Below, piece by piece: positions 1 to 5,955 of a stretch of 6,875 bases of DNA (positions are counted from its first letter, which is position 1; every line of letters starts with the position of its first letter). Position numbers and translations under genes: made by a program. The stretch is from the NCBI GenBank assembly GCA_031554725.1, contig JAVBUZ010000014.1:1-6875 (forward strand), read 5' to 3'. The notes below the pieces were generated by a model. The model made no database searches. It had not been told where the DNA came from and saw nothing but the letters and a program-made list of their open reading frames with translations. This stretch comes from JAVBUZ01 sp031554725 (GTDB taxonomy: Bacteria > Bacillota > Clostridia > Lachnospirales > Lachnospiraceae).

Positions 1-17
1 TGAGTGAGGTGAATGGT

Positions 18-46
18 CATGCTGTGCATGCAGGACTAAATCCTGC
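18..46. repeat. Two abutting small inverted repeats downstream of the PHP-HAD gene
   Basis: CATGC-TGT-GCATG (18-30) and GCAGGA-CTAAA-TCCTGC (30-46) share base 30 and lie 25-53 nt past the minus-strand stop. The second would form a 6-bp stem in the transcript. No T-run follows in the leftward direction, so this is not a standard intrinsic terminator, though a transcript-end structure is possible. Nothing else is seen in positions 1-70. Confidence 0.3.
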
Positions 47-70
47 GAAAGTGCAAGATAAATGTTCATG

Positions 71-1732
71 CTACTTCTCTAGTAGTTCCATAACCCCATC
101 ATTATTATTATCTTTTTCTGTCACTATCTCAGCAACTTCCTTCACCGCAGCAGTGGCATTCGCCATAGCAACGGCATGCCCTACAGCTTGCAGCATAGAA
201 ATATCATTTTCCTCATCTCCAACAGCATAAGCTCTAGCAATTGGAATATGGAGATGCTTACATACTTTGCGAACGGCATTTCCTTTTCCCGCATCCAAGG
301 GCAAAAACTCAAGAAATTTATCGTTGGAAAAAGTAACCTGCATTTTTCCTTCACAATAGGAAGAAATATGCTGACGAAAGGCTTCTAGCTTTGCCTTATC
401 ATCTAAGGAAATACACTGTATCTTATATGGTCCTTGGGGAAGTGCAACTTCAAAATCTTCTACAAGGTTAATTGGCATATGAATACGTCTGGTATAAAAT
501 TCAAGCTCTGCATTGCGTTTTTTAGCAACAATGGTATCTTCGGTAAAGGTATGCATGTGAAGCCCTGCCGCAGTAGCTTCCCTTTCGATATAAAGAACAT
601 CTTCTATAGATAGGCGAGAGCTAGCAATGGCTTTTTTTTCATGGCAGTCATAAATCAGCGCACCATTGTAAGCAATCACAATGGAAGTGGAAATATTTTG
701 CTGTTCCTGTACTTCTAAAATAGCAGGAAGAGGCCTTCCAGTAGTCAAAACGAAAGTATTACCCTCGCCCTCGAAGTTACATATAGCGTCTTGCAAAGCT
801 GGAGAGATGGTGCAATCATCCTTTAGTAAGGTGCCATCCATATCGGAAAAAAGAACTTTGGGAAGTCGTTTCTTTAGTTTTAAAAGTATTTCTTCAGGAA
901 TAAAAAGCTTTCCATAACCAACAGCTAAATCAAGCCCTGGTTTATTAGCTCCATGAAAGTCAGAGCCGCCACTTTGAAGCAAACTATATTTGAGGGCCAA
1001 TTTACGCATTTGACGTTCATCTGCAAGACGATAGGTAGGATAAATACATTCAATACCGATAAGCCCCACATCCTTTAAACTAGAAACTAATTTATCGAGG
1101 CGGTCGTTACTCATATGGTAGAGAATAGGGTGGGCTAAAATGGGAATTCCACCAGCCATAAGTATTAGCTCTACAGCGTCAAAGGGTGTAACCTTTTTTC
1201 TAGGAACAAAGCAGGAAGCGTGATCACCAAGATAGCGTTCAAAGGCCTCGTTCATGCTTCGAACATACCCATATTTCAACAAGAACTTTGCATAATGCGC
1301 ACGGGTAATAACCGCATCAGGAAATTCTGATATCAACTTATCGTAAGTGATATCCATCCCGGCATTTTGAAGCTTCTCGCACATTTTATGATTACGAGAG
1401 GTTCTTGAATCAATAAATGCTGTGAGCTTATTGGTAAAAGATGTATTTGTATAATCAATATAAAGACCTACGATATGAATATCCTTACCTTCGTATTCTG
1501 TAGAAAATTCAATCCCCGGGATAACCTCGGGGATTGTTTGTTCTTCGTTTTGAGGGAAAGTTTTTTTTAGGGACTTGGCATAGGAAATTGCTTCCACAAG
1601 TCCGCTGATCGTATCGTGGTCTGTAAGAGCAAAAGCACTTAAGCCTTTTTGTATGGCATAGTCCACTAATTCCGTGGGAGAATAGGTCCCGTCAGATTTA
1701 TTGGAATGCACATGCAAGTCCACAATATTCAT
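71..1732 (-). CDS. PHP-domain phosphoesterase fused to Cof-type HAD (IIB) phosphatase
   Basis: This 553-residue protein joins two complete metal-dependent hydrolases. Residues 1 to about 285 are a PHP domain of the YciV/RNase AM (3',5'-nucleoside bisphosphate phosphatase) type. Visible metal ligands are H7 and H9 (DLHVHS), D14, D38-H39 (LTDHDT), E75 (PGIEFS), H86, H146 (TRAH), H201 (LAHP) and D258/H260 (GSDFHG). Residues about 293-553 are a Cof-like HAD phosphatase. It has motif I DMDGT (nucleophile D297, acid/base D299), motif II in LTTGRP (about 330), the motif III lysine in GKG (K484) and motif IV GDEENDISML (505-514). Each half has about its usual stand-alone length, and all catalytic residues look present. 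The linker is only a few residues (about 286-292). The ATG has an AAGAGG box 4 nt upstream and lies 18 bp after the ABC-F stop, so the two genes are probably one operon. Substrates cannot be read from sequence; nucleotides or sugar phosphates are family-based guesses. Relative to the family pattern I know, there seem to be about 12 extra residues around 57-69. Confidence 0.92.
   Translation of the reverse strand: MNIVDLHVHSNKSDGTYSPTELVDYAIQKGLSAFALTDHDTISGLVEAISYAKSLKKTFPQNEEQTIPEVIPGIEFSTEYEGKDIHIVGLYIDYTNTSFTNKLTAFIDSRTSRNHKMCEKLQNAGMDITYDKLISEFPDAVITRAHYAKFLLKYGYVRSMNEAFERYLGDHASCFVPRKKVTPFDAVELILMAGGIPILAHPILYHMSNDRLDKLVSSLKDVGLIGIECIYPTYRLADERQMRKLALKYSLLQSGGSDFHGANKPGLDLAVGYGKLFIPEEILLKLKKRLPKVLFSDMDGTLLKDDCTISPALQDAICNFEGEGNTFVLTTGRPLPAILEVQEQQNISTSIVIAYNGALIYDCHEKKAIASSRLSIEDVLYIEREATAAGLHMHTFTEDTIVAKKRNAELEFYTRRIHMPINLVEDFEVALPQGPYKIQCISLDDKAKLEAFRQHISSYCEGKMQVTFSNDKFLEFLPLDAGKGNAVRKVCKHLHIPIARAYAVGDEENDISMLQAVGHAVAMANATAAVKEVAEIVTEKDNNNDGVMELLEK
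1510..1536 (-). other. GC-rich perfect hairpin inside the PHP-HAD coding region
   Basis: CAATCCCCG (1510-1518) and CGGGGATTG (1528-1536) are perfect 9-bp arms around a 9-nt loop, strikingly GC-rich for this gene. In the mRNA the stem covers codons of about residues 66-75 (IPEVIPGIE). It is followed by AATTTTC, too short a T-run for a convincing terminator. It coincides with what looks like a short extra segment before the conserved PGIE strand of the PHP domain. Confidence 0.5.
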
Positions 1733-1750
1733 AAAACCTCTTTTCTATTT

Positions 1751-3391
1751 TTAATCTTCAGCTTCTTCCTCGGCAGTTGCAGTGTAAACAGTACGTTTTC
1801 TTGCTAATTCATCACTTGCTAGATATTCATCGTATGTTGTAATCTTGTCAATTAAAGAACCATCTGAAAGGATTTCCATAATACGGTTTGCAGTGGTTTG
1901 CACAATCTGGTGATCATGACAAGAAAAAACAATAACACCGTTAAATTTGATGAGTCCATTATTTAAAGCAGTAATAGATTCCATATCTAAGTGGTTTGTA
2001 GGCTCATCTAGGATTAAGCAGTTGGCACCACTAATCATCATTTTAGATAACAGACAACGTACCTTTTCACCACCGGAAAGAATTTTAACTTTTTTAACGC
2101 CGTCTTCACCAGCAAAAAGCATACGTCCAAGGAAACCACGTACGTAGGTTACATCCTTAACAGGAGAGTAGCCAGTTAACCAATCAGCAATGGTTAAGTC
2201 ATTGTCGAATTCTTGCGTACTATCCTTAGGGAAATAAGCCTGAGAGGTGGTGATTCCCCATTTATAAGTTCCTTCATCTGGTTCAAGCTCGCCAGCCAAA
2301 ATCTGAAAGAGCGTAGTTTTTGCAAGCTCGTTGCTACCAACGAAGGCTACCTTGTCCTCGTGTCCAATAATAAAGGAAATATTGTCTAGAACTTTTTCAC
2401 CATTAATAGTTTTAGATAAGTTTTCTACCGTTAAAACTTCATTACCGATTTCACGTTCTGGACGAAAATCGATATAAGGGTATTTACGGCTTGAAGGTCT
2501 AATATCATCTAATTCAATTTTTTCTAGTGCACGTTTTCTAGAGGTTGCCTGTTTAGACTTTGAAGCATTCGCAGAGAAACGAGTAATAAATTCTTGTAAT
2601 TCTTTGATTTTTTCTTCTTTCTTTCTATTTGCTTCTTTCATCTGTTTTACGATTAACTGGCTTGATTCATACCAGAAATCATAGTTTCCAGCATAAAGCT
2701 GAATTTTGCTGTAGTCGATATCGGCAGTGTGTGTACATACCTTATTAAGGAAGTAACGGTCATGGGATACAACGATAACTGTATTTTCAAAGTTGATTAA
2801 GAACTCCTCTAACCACGCAATTGCATCTAAATCTAAATGGTTAGTAGGCTCATCAAGTAGTAGAATATCAGGGTTACCAAATAAGGCTTTTGCTAAAAGA
2901 ATTTTAACCTTCTCGCTACCATTTAAATCCTTCATAGTGGAGTAGTGGATAGAAGAATCAATTCCTAAACCATTTAGAAGCATAGCAGCATTACTTTCTG
3001 ACTCCCATCCATTCATTTCGGCAAATTCGCCTTCAAGCTCACTAGCGCGGATACCATCCTCGTCTGTGAAGTCTTCTTTTGCGTAAATTGCGTCTTTTTC
3101 TTTCATGATTTGGTAAAGTCTTTTATTACCCATGATAACAACATCCATAACCTGATGGTCATCATATTTAAAGTGATCCTGCTCTAATACAGATAGACGC
3201 TGACCAGGAGTGATTACAATATCTCCAGTGGTGGTTTCTAGCTTACCACTTAATATTTTTAAGAATGTTGATTTACCAGCACCATTGGCACCGATAAGAC
3301 CATAGCAATTTCCTTCTGTAAACTTTATATTTACATCTTCAAATAAAGCTTTTTTTCCAATTCGTAATGTTACATTATTAGCACTAATCAT
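1751..3391 (-). CDS. ykpA: ABC-F family ATPase, YkpA/YbiT type (ribosome-associated)
   Basis: This 546-residue soluble protein has two ABC ATPase domains and no membrane segments, the ABC-F layout. Domain 1 has Walker A GANGAGKST (34-42), signature LNGSE (156-160), Walker B plus DEPTNHLD (175-187, catalytic E181) and H-switch SHDR (209-212). A charged helical linker follows (about 240-300, with the SANASKSKQATSRKR stretch), where ABC-F proteins contact P-site tRNA. Domain 2 has a degenerate Walker A, GSNELAKTT (352-360), a canonical LSGGE (438-442) and LDEPTNHLD (461-469). The degenerate signature 1 and Walker A 2 resemble what I recall of Bacillus YkpA, so they look like subfamily traits and not decay. 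ABC-F proteins act on ribosomes; EttA-type members relieve stalled translation and others protect against antibiotics. YkpA/YbiT members are not classic resistance proteins, and the exact role here is unknown. An AAAGG box lies 10 nt before the ATG. It is the first gene of the minus-strand unit. Confidence 0.93.
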   Translation of the reverse strand: MISANNVTLRIGKKALFEDVNIKFTEGNCYGLIGANGAGKSTFLKILSGKLETTTGDIVITPGQRLSVLEQDHFKYDDHQVMDVVIMGNKRLYQIMKEKDAIYAKEDFTDEDGIRASELEGEFAEMNGWESESNAAMLLNGLGIDSSIHYSTMKDLNGSEKVKILLAKALFGNPDILLLDEPTNHLDLDAIAWLEEFLINFENTVIVVSHDRYFLNKVCTHTADIDYSKIQLYAGNYDFWYESSQLIVKQMKEANRKKEEKIKELQEFITRFSANASKSKQATSRKRALEKIELDDIRPSSRKYPYIDFRPEREIGNEVLTVENLSKTINGEKVLDNISFIIGHEDKVAFVGSNELAKTTLFQILAGELEPDEGTYKWGITTSQAYFPKDSTQEFDNDLTIADWLTGYSPVKDVTYVRGFLGRMLFAGEDGVKKVKILSGGEKVRCLLSKMMISGANCLILDEPTNHLDMESITALNNGLIKFNGVIVFSCHDHQIVQTTANRIMEILSDGSLIDKITTYDEYLASDELARKRTVYTATAEEEAED

Positions 3392-3447
3392 TTTTTCAAA
3401 ACCTTTCTTTTTGTGGTGGCACTTTTAGTAAATAGCCGTCCTTTCCT

Positions 3448-3475
3448 ATTTTACATGAAAAATATGGATTTTCAA
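3448..3475 (-). promoter_or_regulatory. Predicted sigma-A-type promoter for the ABC-F / PHP-HAD unit
   Basis: Read on the minus strand, the -35 is TTGAAA (3470-3475), followed by a 16-bp spacer and a -10 TAAAAT (3448-3453). Transcription would begin near 3441, giving a leader of about 50 nt before the ABC-F ATG. No competing promoter is seen in the 18-bp gap before the PHP-HAD gene, consistent with one transcript. Prediction from hexamer match only. Confidence 0.65.
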
Positions 3476-3517
3476 GCCATTCTTTACATTTCTTATGAAA
3501 TTTTACGATTTAGCACG

Positions 3518-3546
3518 TTGAACTTATATTTGGCAAATGCTAAAAT
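3518..3546 (+). promoter_or_regulatory. Predicted extended -10 promoter for the MFS / GDPD unit
   Basis: A -35 TTGAAC (3518-3523), 17-bp spacer and -10 TAAAAT (3541-3546) are preceded by the TGn extension (TG at 3538-3539). Transcription would start near 3553, leaving a leader of about 31 nt with GGGAGA just before the ATG at 3584. This also supports the shorter transporter start, since the upstream in-frame codons would not be transcribed from here. The -35 lies 42 bp from that of the divergent ABC-F promoter. Confidence 0.7.
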
Positions 3547-3559
3547 ACTCTTGGAGTAT
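3545..3559. promoter_or_regulatory. Small inverted repeat overlapping the MFS promoter start site
   Basis: ATACTC (3545-3550) and GAGTAT (3554-3559) form a perfect 6-bp inverted repeat around TTG. It overlaps the end of the -10 and the predicted start of transcription, where a repressor could act. An inverted repeat this short can easily occur by chance in a 190-bp intergenic region, so this is only a candidate operator. Confidence 0.25.
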
Positions 3560-3570
3560 AAAATAATGAT

Positions 3571-3576
3571 GGGAGA
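3571..3576 (+). promoter_or_regulatory. Ribosome binding site that sets the MFS start
   Basis: GGGAGA stands 7 nt before ATG 3584. No comparable box lies before the upstream in-frame start codon at 3413. This is the main reason for trimming 57 residues from the longest reading frame. Confidence 0.8.
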
Positions 3577-3583
3577 ACTTGGT

Positions 3584-4873
3584 ATGAATTCAAAATTAAA
3601 TATGAAACGTACTTTTTTTGTAGGCCTAGCTTTTTTATCAATTTGTAGTTTTTGGCAAATGTATGACAACATTATTCCACTAATTTTACAAGGCACCTTT
3701 GGCCTTGGTGAAACAGTAACAGGAGCGGTTATGGCACTGGATAATGTCTTAGCAGTTTTTCTTTTACCTTTGTTTGGAACCTTGTCCGATAAGGTGGATA
3801 CAAAATGGGGAAAGAGAACGCCATTTATTGTAATTGGAACAGCTTTTGCAATTGTATTTATGTTAATTCTTCCACTAGCAGATAAGATGGAGAGCTTACC
3901 CTTATTCGTAGGTGCTTTATTTGGAACCCTAATTGCAATGGGATTTTATCGTTCACCAGCAGTAGCACTTATGCCAGATTTAACACCAAATCATTTGCGC
4001 AGTAAAGCCAATGCCATTATTAATTTAATGGGCGCAGTAGGAGGCGTCTATGCACTTATTATGATTAAGCTTTTGGTTGGAGCAGGAAGCAAACCTTCCT
4101 ATCAACCATTATTTTTCAGTATTGCAGGTATTATGATATTTGCTGTAGTTATTCTCGTTATAACCATTAAAGAGAAAAAACTAGTAGCTGAGATGGAAAT
4201 AGAAAATCCGGTTGTGGAAGAGAAAAAGGAAGATGTAAAAAAAGGAAAGAAATTTCTTCTTCCCAAGGATGTGAAAAGAAGCTTAGGTTTCCTTTTAGCG
4301 TCTGTAGCACTTTGGTTTATGGCATATAATGCGGTTACCACAGCTTTTTCTAGATATGCCAAGGTGGTATGGAAGATGGAAGGAGGCGGCTTTGCCAATT
4401 GTCTTATGGTAGCAACCGTAGCAGCCATTATTAGTTACATACCGATAGGAAGTATTTCAAGTAGAATCGGAAGAAAGAAAACCATTATGGGTGGTATTGT
4501 GCTCATGTCGGTTTGTTATTTTGGAGCTATTTTTGTATTACAGTATCATCCGCTGGTTAATGTTGCCTTCGCTTTTATTGGTGTAGGCTGGGCAGCAATT
4601 AATGTCAATTCCTACCCGATGGTAGTGGCTATTGGCGAAGGAAATGACGTAGGTAAGTTTACTGGAACCTATTATACCTTTTCCATGGTGGCACAAATTA
4701 TAACGCCTGTTTTATCCGGTTTTTTATTAGAGCATGTTTCCTATCAGACCTTGTTCCCTTATGCACTTATTTTATCCATTGGTGCATTTATTACAATGAC
4801 CCAGGTAAAGCATGGAGATGTAAAGGTAGAAAAGAAAGCAAGCATATTAGAGAATTTTGACGTGGAAGATTAA
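3584..4873 (+). CDS. MFS transporter, GPH/SLC45-like sugar-cation symporter type
   Basis: This 429-residue integral membrane protein has about 12 hydrophobic segments, six on each side of a charged cytoplasmic loop (about 196-230, rich in K and E). The first half carries an MFS motif A-like loop, GTLSDKVDTKWGKRTP (65-80), between helices 2 and 3. A related loop in the second half reads GSISSRIGRKKT (289-300). The RSPAVALMPDLTPNHLRSKANA stretch (starting at about 123) is typical of GPH/SLC45-like carriers, which move sugars or glycosides with a cation; the substrate here cannot be told. I chose the ATG at 3584 because GGGAGA lies 7 nt upstream and a promoter ends at 3546. The reading frame stays open back to 3413, but that extension (57 residues) overlaps both divergent promoters and does not look like a carrier N-terminus. 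The stop codon overlaps the ribosome binding site of the downstream phosphodiesterase gene, so the two are likely co-expressed. Confidence 0.88.
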   Translation: MNSKLNMKRTFFVGLAFLSICSFWQMYDNIIPLILQGTFGLGETVTGAVMALDNVLAVFLLPLFGTLSDKVDTKWGKRTPFIVIGTAFAIVFMLILPLADKMESLPLFVGALFGTLIAMGFYRSPAVALMPDLTPNHLRSKANAIINLMGAVGGVYALIMIKLLVGAGSKPSYQPLFFSIAGIMIFAVVILVITIKEKKLVAEMEIENPVVEEKKEDVKKGKKFLLPKDVKRSLGFLLASVALWFMAYNAVTTAFSRYAKVVWKMEGGGFANCLMVATVAAIISYIPIGSISSRIGRKKTIMGGIVLMSVCYFGAIFVLQYHPLVNVAFAFIGVGWAAINVNSYPMVVAIGEGNDVGKFTGTYYTFSMVAQIITPVLSGFLLEHVSYQTLFPYALILSIGAFITMTQVKHGDVKVEKKASILENFDVED

Positions 4874-4877
4874 AGGA
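4872..4877 (+). promoter_or_regulatory. Ribosome binding site overlapping the MFS stop, for the GDPD gene
   Basis: AAAGGA shares bases with the transporter TAA stop (4871-4873). It lies 9 nt from ATG 4887 and 3 nt from ATG 4881, favouring 4887. A terminating ribosome would cover this site, the arrangement expected for translational coupling. Confidence 0.7.
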
Positions 4878-4886
4878 CAAATGGAA

Positions 4887-5720
4887 ATGAAAATTCTTTT
4901 AGGAATAGTTATATTTTTGATTGTGCTAGTGGTGTTATATTTATTGGCCATTATGCCAAGAATGATTGGAAGGGCAGATGCCACTCCTTTTAAAGAAAGA
5001 TTATATGCACATAGAGGCTTGCATGATAATGAAAGCAGCGCACCAGAAAATTCCATGGCAGCTTTTCGAAAAGCAGTGGAGGCAGGCTTTGGAATTGAGC
5101 TGGATGTGCAGTTGACAAAAGATAAGGTACCAGTTATCTTTCATGATTTTAATTTAATGAGAATGTGTGGAGTAGAAGGAAAGCTTTCTAGCTTTACCAT
5201 GGAAGAATTACAACAGCTTCATTTAGGAAAATCAGAAGAAAGAATTCCTTGTTTGGATGAGCTACTAAAAATGGTAAAGGGACAAGTTCCACTTATTATT
5301 GAATATAAAATATCTGGAAGTGATGTAGAGGTATGTAGGGTCTCAGAAAACTTTCTAAAGGAATATAAAGGCGCTTATTGTGTAGAATCCTTTAATCCAT
5401 TAGGTGTTTTGTGGTATCGAAAAAATAGAAAAGATATAGTAAGAGGACAGCTAGCCGATTCATTTATAAAGGAAAAAGAAAAGGGCTATCCACGTATTGT
5501 TTTTGAAATACTTCACAATCTAGTTCTTAATTTTTTGACGAAGCCAGATTTTATTGCTTATAACCATAAGCATTATAAAGATTTATCTAGATGCCTATGC
5601 AGATACTTATATAGAGGAACTGCTGTAGCATGGACAATTAGAAACCAAGAAGACTTAAATAATAGAAGAAAAGATTTCGACATATTTATTTTTGATAGCT
5701 TTTTGCCAAATGATGAATGA
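4887..5720 (+). CDS. Membrane-anchored glycerophosphodiester phosphodiesterase
   Basis: This 277-residue GDPD-family enzyme would hydrolyse glycerophosphodiesters, from phospholipid turnover or possibly teichoic acid, to glycerol phosphate and an alcohol. Residues about 3-22 form one hydrophobic segment, a membrane anchor with no clear cleavage site. The catalytic TIM barrel follows, with HRG (H42, R43), PENS (E54), ELD (E71, D73), FHD (H86), IIEYK (E139) and a C-terminal AWTIRN (248-253). All the usual metal and acid-base residues appear present. Flanking charges do not settle which side of the membrane the barrel faces. The start could be 4881 or 4887. AAAGGA at 4872-4877 is 3 nt from the first and 9 nt from the second, so 4887 is preferred; the choice adds or removes two residues. 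The gene begins 13 nt after the transporter stop, and its ribosome binding site overlaps that stop, suggesting coupled translation. Its arginine codons are nearly all AGA/AGG. Confidence 0.9.
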   Translation: MKILLGIVIFLIVLVVLYLLAIMPRMIGRADATPFKERLYAHRGLHDNESSAPENSMAAFRKAVEAGFGIELDVQLTKDKVPVIFHDFNLMRMCGVEGKLSSFTMEELQQLHLGKSEERIPCLDELLKMVKGQVPLIIEYKISGSDVEVCRVSENFLKEYKGAYCVESFNPLGVLWYRKNRKDIVRGQLADSFIKEKEKGYPRIVFEILHNLVLNFLTKPDFIAYNHKHYKDLSRCLCRYLYRGTAVAWTIRNQEDLNNRRKDFDIFIFDSFLPNDE

Positions 5721-5766
5721 AATGATGAAATAGACAGAAAAAATTCAAAAAACCCAGTAAAATCAA

Positions 5767-5780
5767 TGTAAACGCTTACA
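5767..5780. promoter_or_regulatory. cre site (CcpA box) upstream of ppdK
   Basis: TGTAAACGCTTACA matches every position of the Bacillus-type cre consensus TGWAANCGNTNWCA. The symmetry extends outward to 7-bp arms, AATGTAA (5765-5771) and TTACATT (5776-5782). CcpA with HPr-Ser-P binds such sites to repress or activate according to position. The centre (5773.5) is about 60 bp upstream of the start expected from the TATAAT at 5822-5827, close to positions known for CcpA activation of overflow-metabolism genes such as ackA. The arms followed by TTTTT could also form a weak AT-rich hairpin ending the transporter-GDPD transcript, but GC content is too low to call a terminator. A different LacI-family regulator could use the same box. 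Confidence 0.65.
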
Positions 5781-5821
5781 TTTTTGGTGAAAGTGCACGA
5801 ATAAGATTGGTAAGTTTTGGG

Positions 5822-5827
5822 TATAAT
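5822..5827 (+). promoter_or_regulatory. Consensus -10 (TATAAT) without a -35, upstream ppdK promoter candidate
   Basis: A perfect TATAAT is present, but nothing resembling TTGACA lies 15-19 bp upstream, and the TGn extension is absent. Such promoters usually need an activator, and the cre about 60 bp upstream of the expected start (near 5834) could supply it. If used, the ppdK leader would be about 154 nt and would include all three copies of the 18-bp palindrome. Confidence 0.4.
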
Positions 5828-5844
5828 AAACGAAAGTGAAGGTC

Positions 5845-5862
5845 TTGACAAAAATTTGTCAA
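5845..5862. promoter_or_regulatory. 18-bp palindrome, copy 1 (candidate operator)
   Basis: TTGACAAA-AA-TTTGTCAA is a perfect inverted repeat with 8-bp arms around 2 bp. It is the best of three related copies before ppdK. Its centre is about 51 bp upstream of the start predicted for the downstream promoter. The first six bases equal a consensus -35, but no -10 stands at the right distance, so the symmetry is more likely a protein site than a promoter element. Confidence 0.55.
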
Positions 5863-5869
5863 AAACGCC

Positions 5870-5887
5870 TTGATATTTTTTTGTCAA
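5870..5887. promoter_or_regulatory. 18-bp palindrome, copy 2 (candidate operator over the -35)
   Basis: This copy keeps the right arm TTTGTCAA exactly and has a degenerate left arm, TTGATATT. It starts 25 bp after copy 1. Its first six bases are the -35 of the predicted main ppdK promoter, so a protein bound here would block RNA polymerase. Confidence 0.45.
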
Positions 5888-5898
5888 ATTGATACAAT
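5870..5898 (+). promoter_or_regulatory. ppdK: Predicted main ppdK promoter (extended -10)
   Basis: A -35 TTGATA (5870-5875), 17-bp spacer and -10 TACAAT (5893-5898) are joined by a TGn extension (TG at 5890-5891). Transcription would start near 5905, giving a leader of about 83 nt before ATG 5988. Five of six bases match consensus in the -10 and five of six in the -35, in keeping with a strongly expressed gene. Confidence 0.65.
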
Positions 5899-5912
5899 GT
5901 TCAAGAATTAGG

Positions 5913-5933
5913 GATTTGAAGTAATTTCAAATC
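5913..5933 (+). ncRNA. Leader hairpin at the 5' end of the ppdK mRNA
   Basis: GATTTGAA (5913-5920) and TTCAAATC (5926-5933) form a perfect 8-bp stem around a GTAAT loop. With a start near 5905 the stem would begin about 8 nt from the 5' end, where hairpins often protect mRNA from decay. There is no T-tract after it, so it is not a terminator, and no known riboswitch is recognised. It could instead be another protein site at the DNA level. Confidence 0.4.
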
Positions 5934-5937
5934 GGGG

Positions 5938-5955
5938 TTTACAAATTTTTGTCAC
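5938..5955. promoter_or_regulatory. 18-bp palindrome, copy 3 (candidate operator in the leader)
   Basis: TTTACAAA-TT-TTTGTCAC matches the symmetric pattern of copy 1 at 14 of 16 arm positions. It lies 68 bp after copy 2, about 41 bp downstream of the predicted transcription start, where a bound repressor could act as a roadblock or loop to the upstream copies. TTTACA with TTAAAT (5961-5966) 17 bp later could also be read as a weak promoter, but the -10 lacks the key second-position A. Confidence 0.45.

Noticed and set aside
9..230. Small plus-strand reading frame beginning with GTG at the left edge.
   Set aside because: Most of it is antisense to the conserved HAD C-terminus, its composition is low-complexity (serine, alanine, threonine), and no family is recognised.
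1751..3391. Degenerate first signature (LNGSE) and second Walker A (GSNELAKTT) in the ABC-F protein, suggesting a broken ATPase.
   Set aside because: From memory, the Bacillus YkpA protein shows the same kind of changes (LGGSE, GRNELAVTT) at the same sites, so these look like subfamily features. The remaining motifs, including both DEPTNHLD boxes, are intact.
3413..3583. A 57-residue N-terminal extension of the transporter in the open frame.
   Set aside because: It overlaps both divergent promoters, has no ribosome binding site at its start, and does not resemble an MFS N-terminus. GGGAGA before ATG 3584 is a better start.
4102..4428. 108-codon minus-strand frame inside the transporter gene, and the similar minus-strand frame at 5573-5887.
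   Set aside because: The first is antisense to clear transmembrane coding sequence. The second runs from the GDPD 3' end into the ppdK control region. Neither has a convincing ribosome binding site or a recognisable protein pattern.
5112..5119. TTGACAAA half-site within the GDPD coding region as a fourth operator copy.
   Set aside because: There is no matching right arm, and a single 8-base match in AT-rich coding DNA is unremarkable.
5763..5787. Intrinsic terminator after the GDPD gene (inverted repeat followed by TTTTT).
   Set aside because: The stem is almost all A-T, so a stable terminator hairpin is unlikely, and the sequence fits a cre exactly. A weak secondary role is left open.
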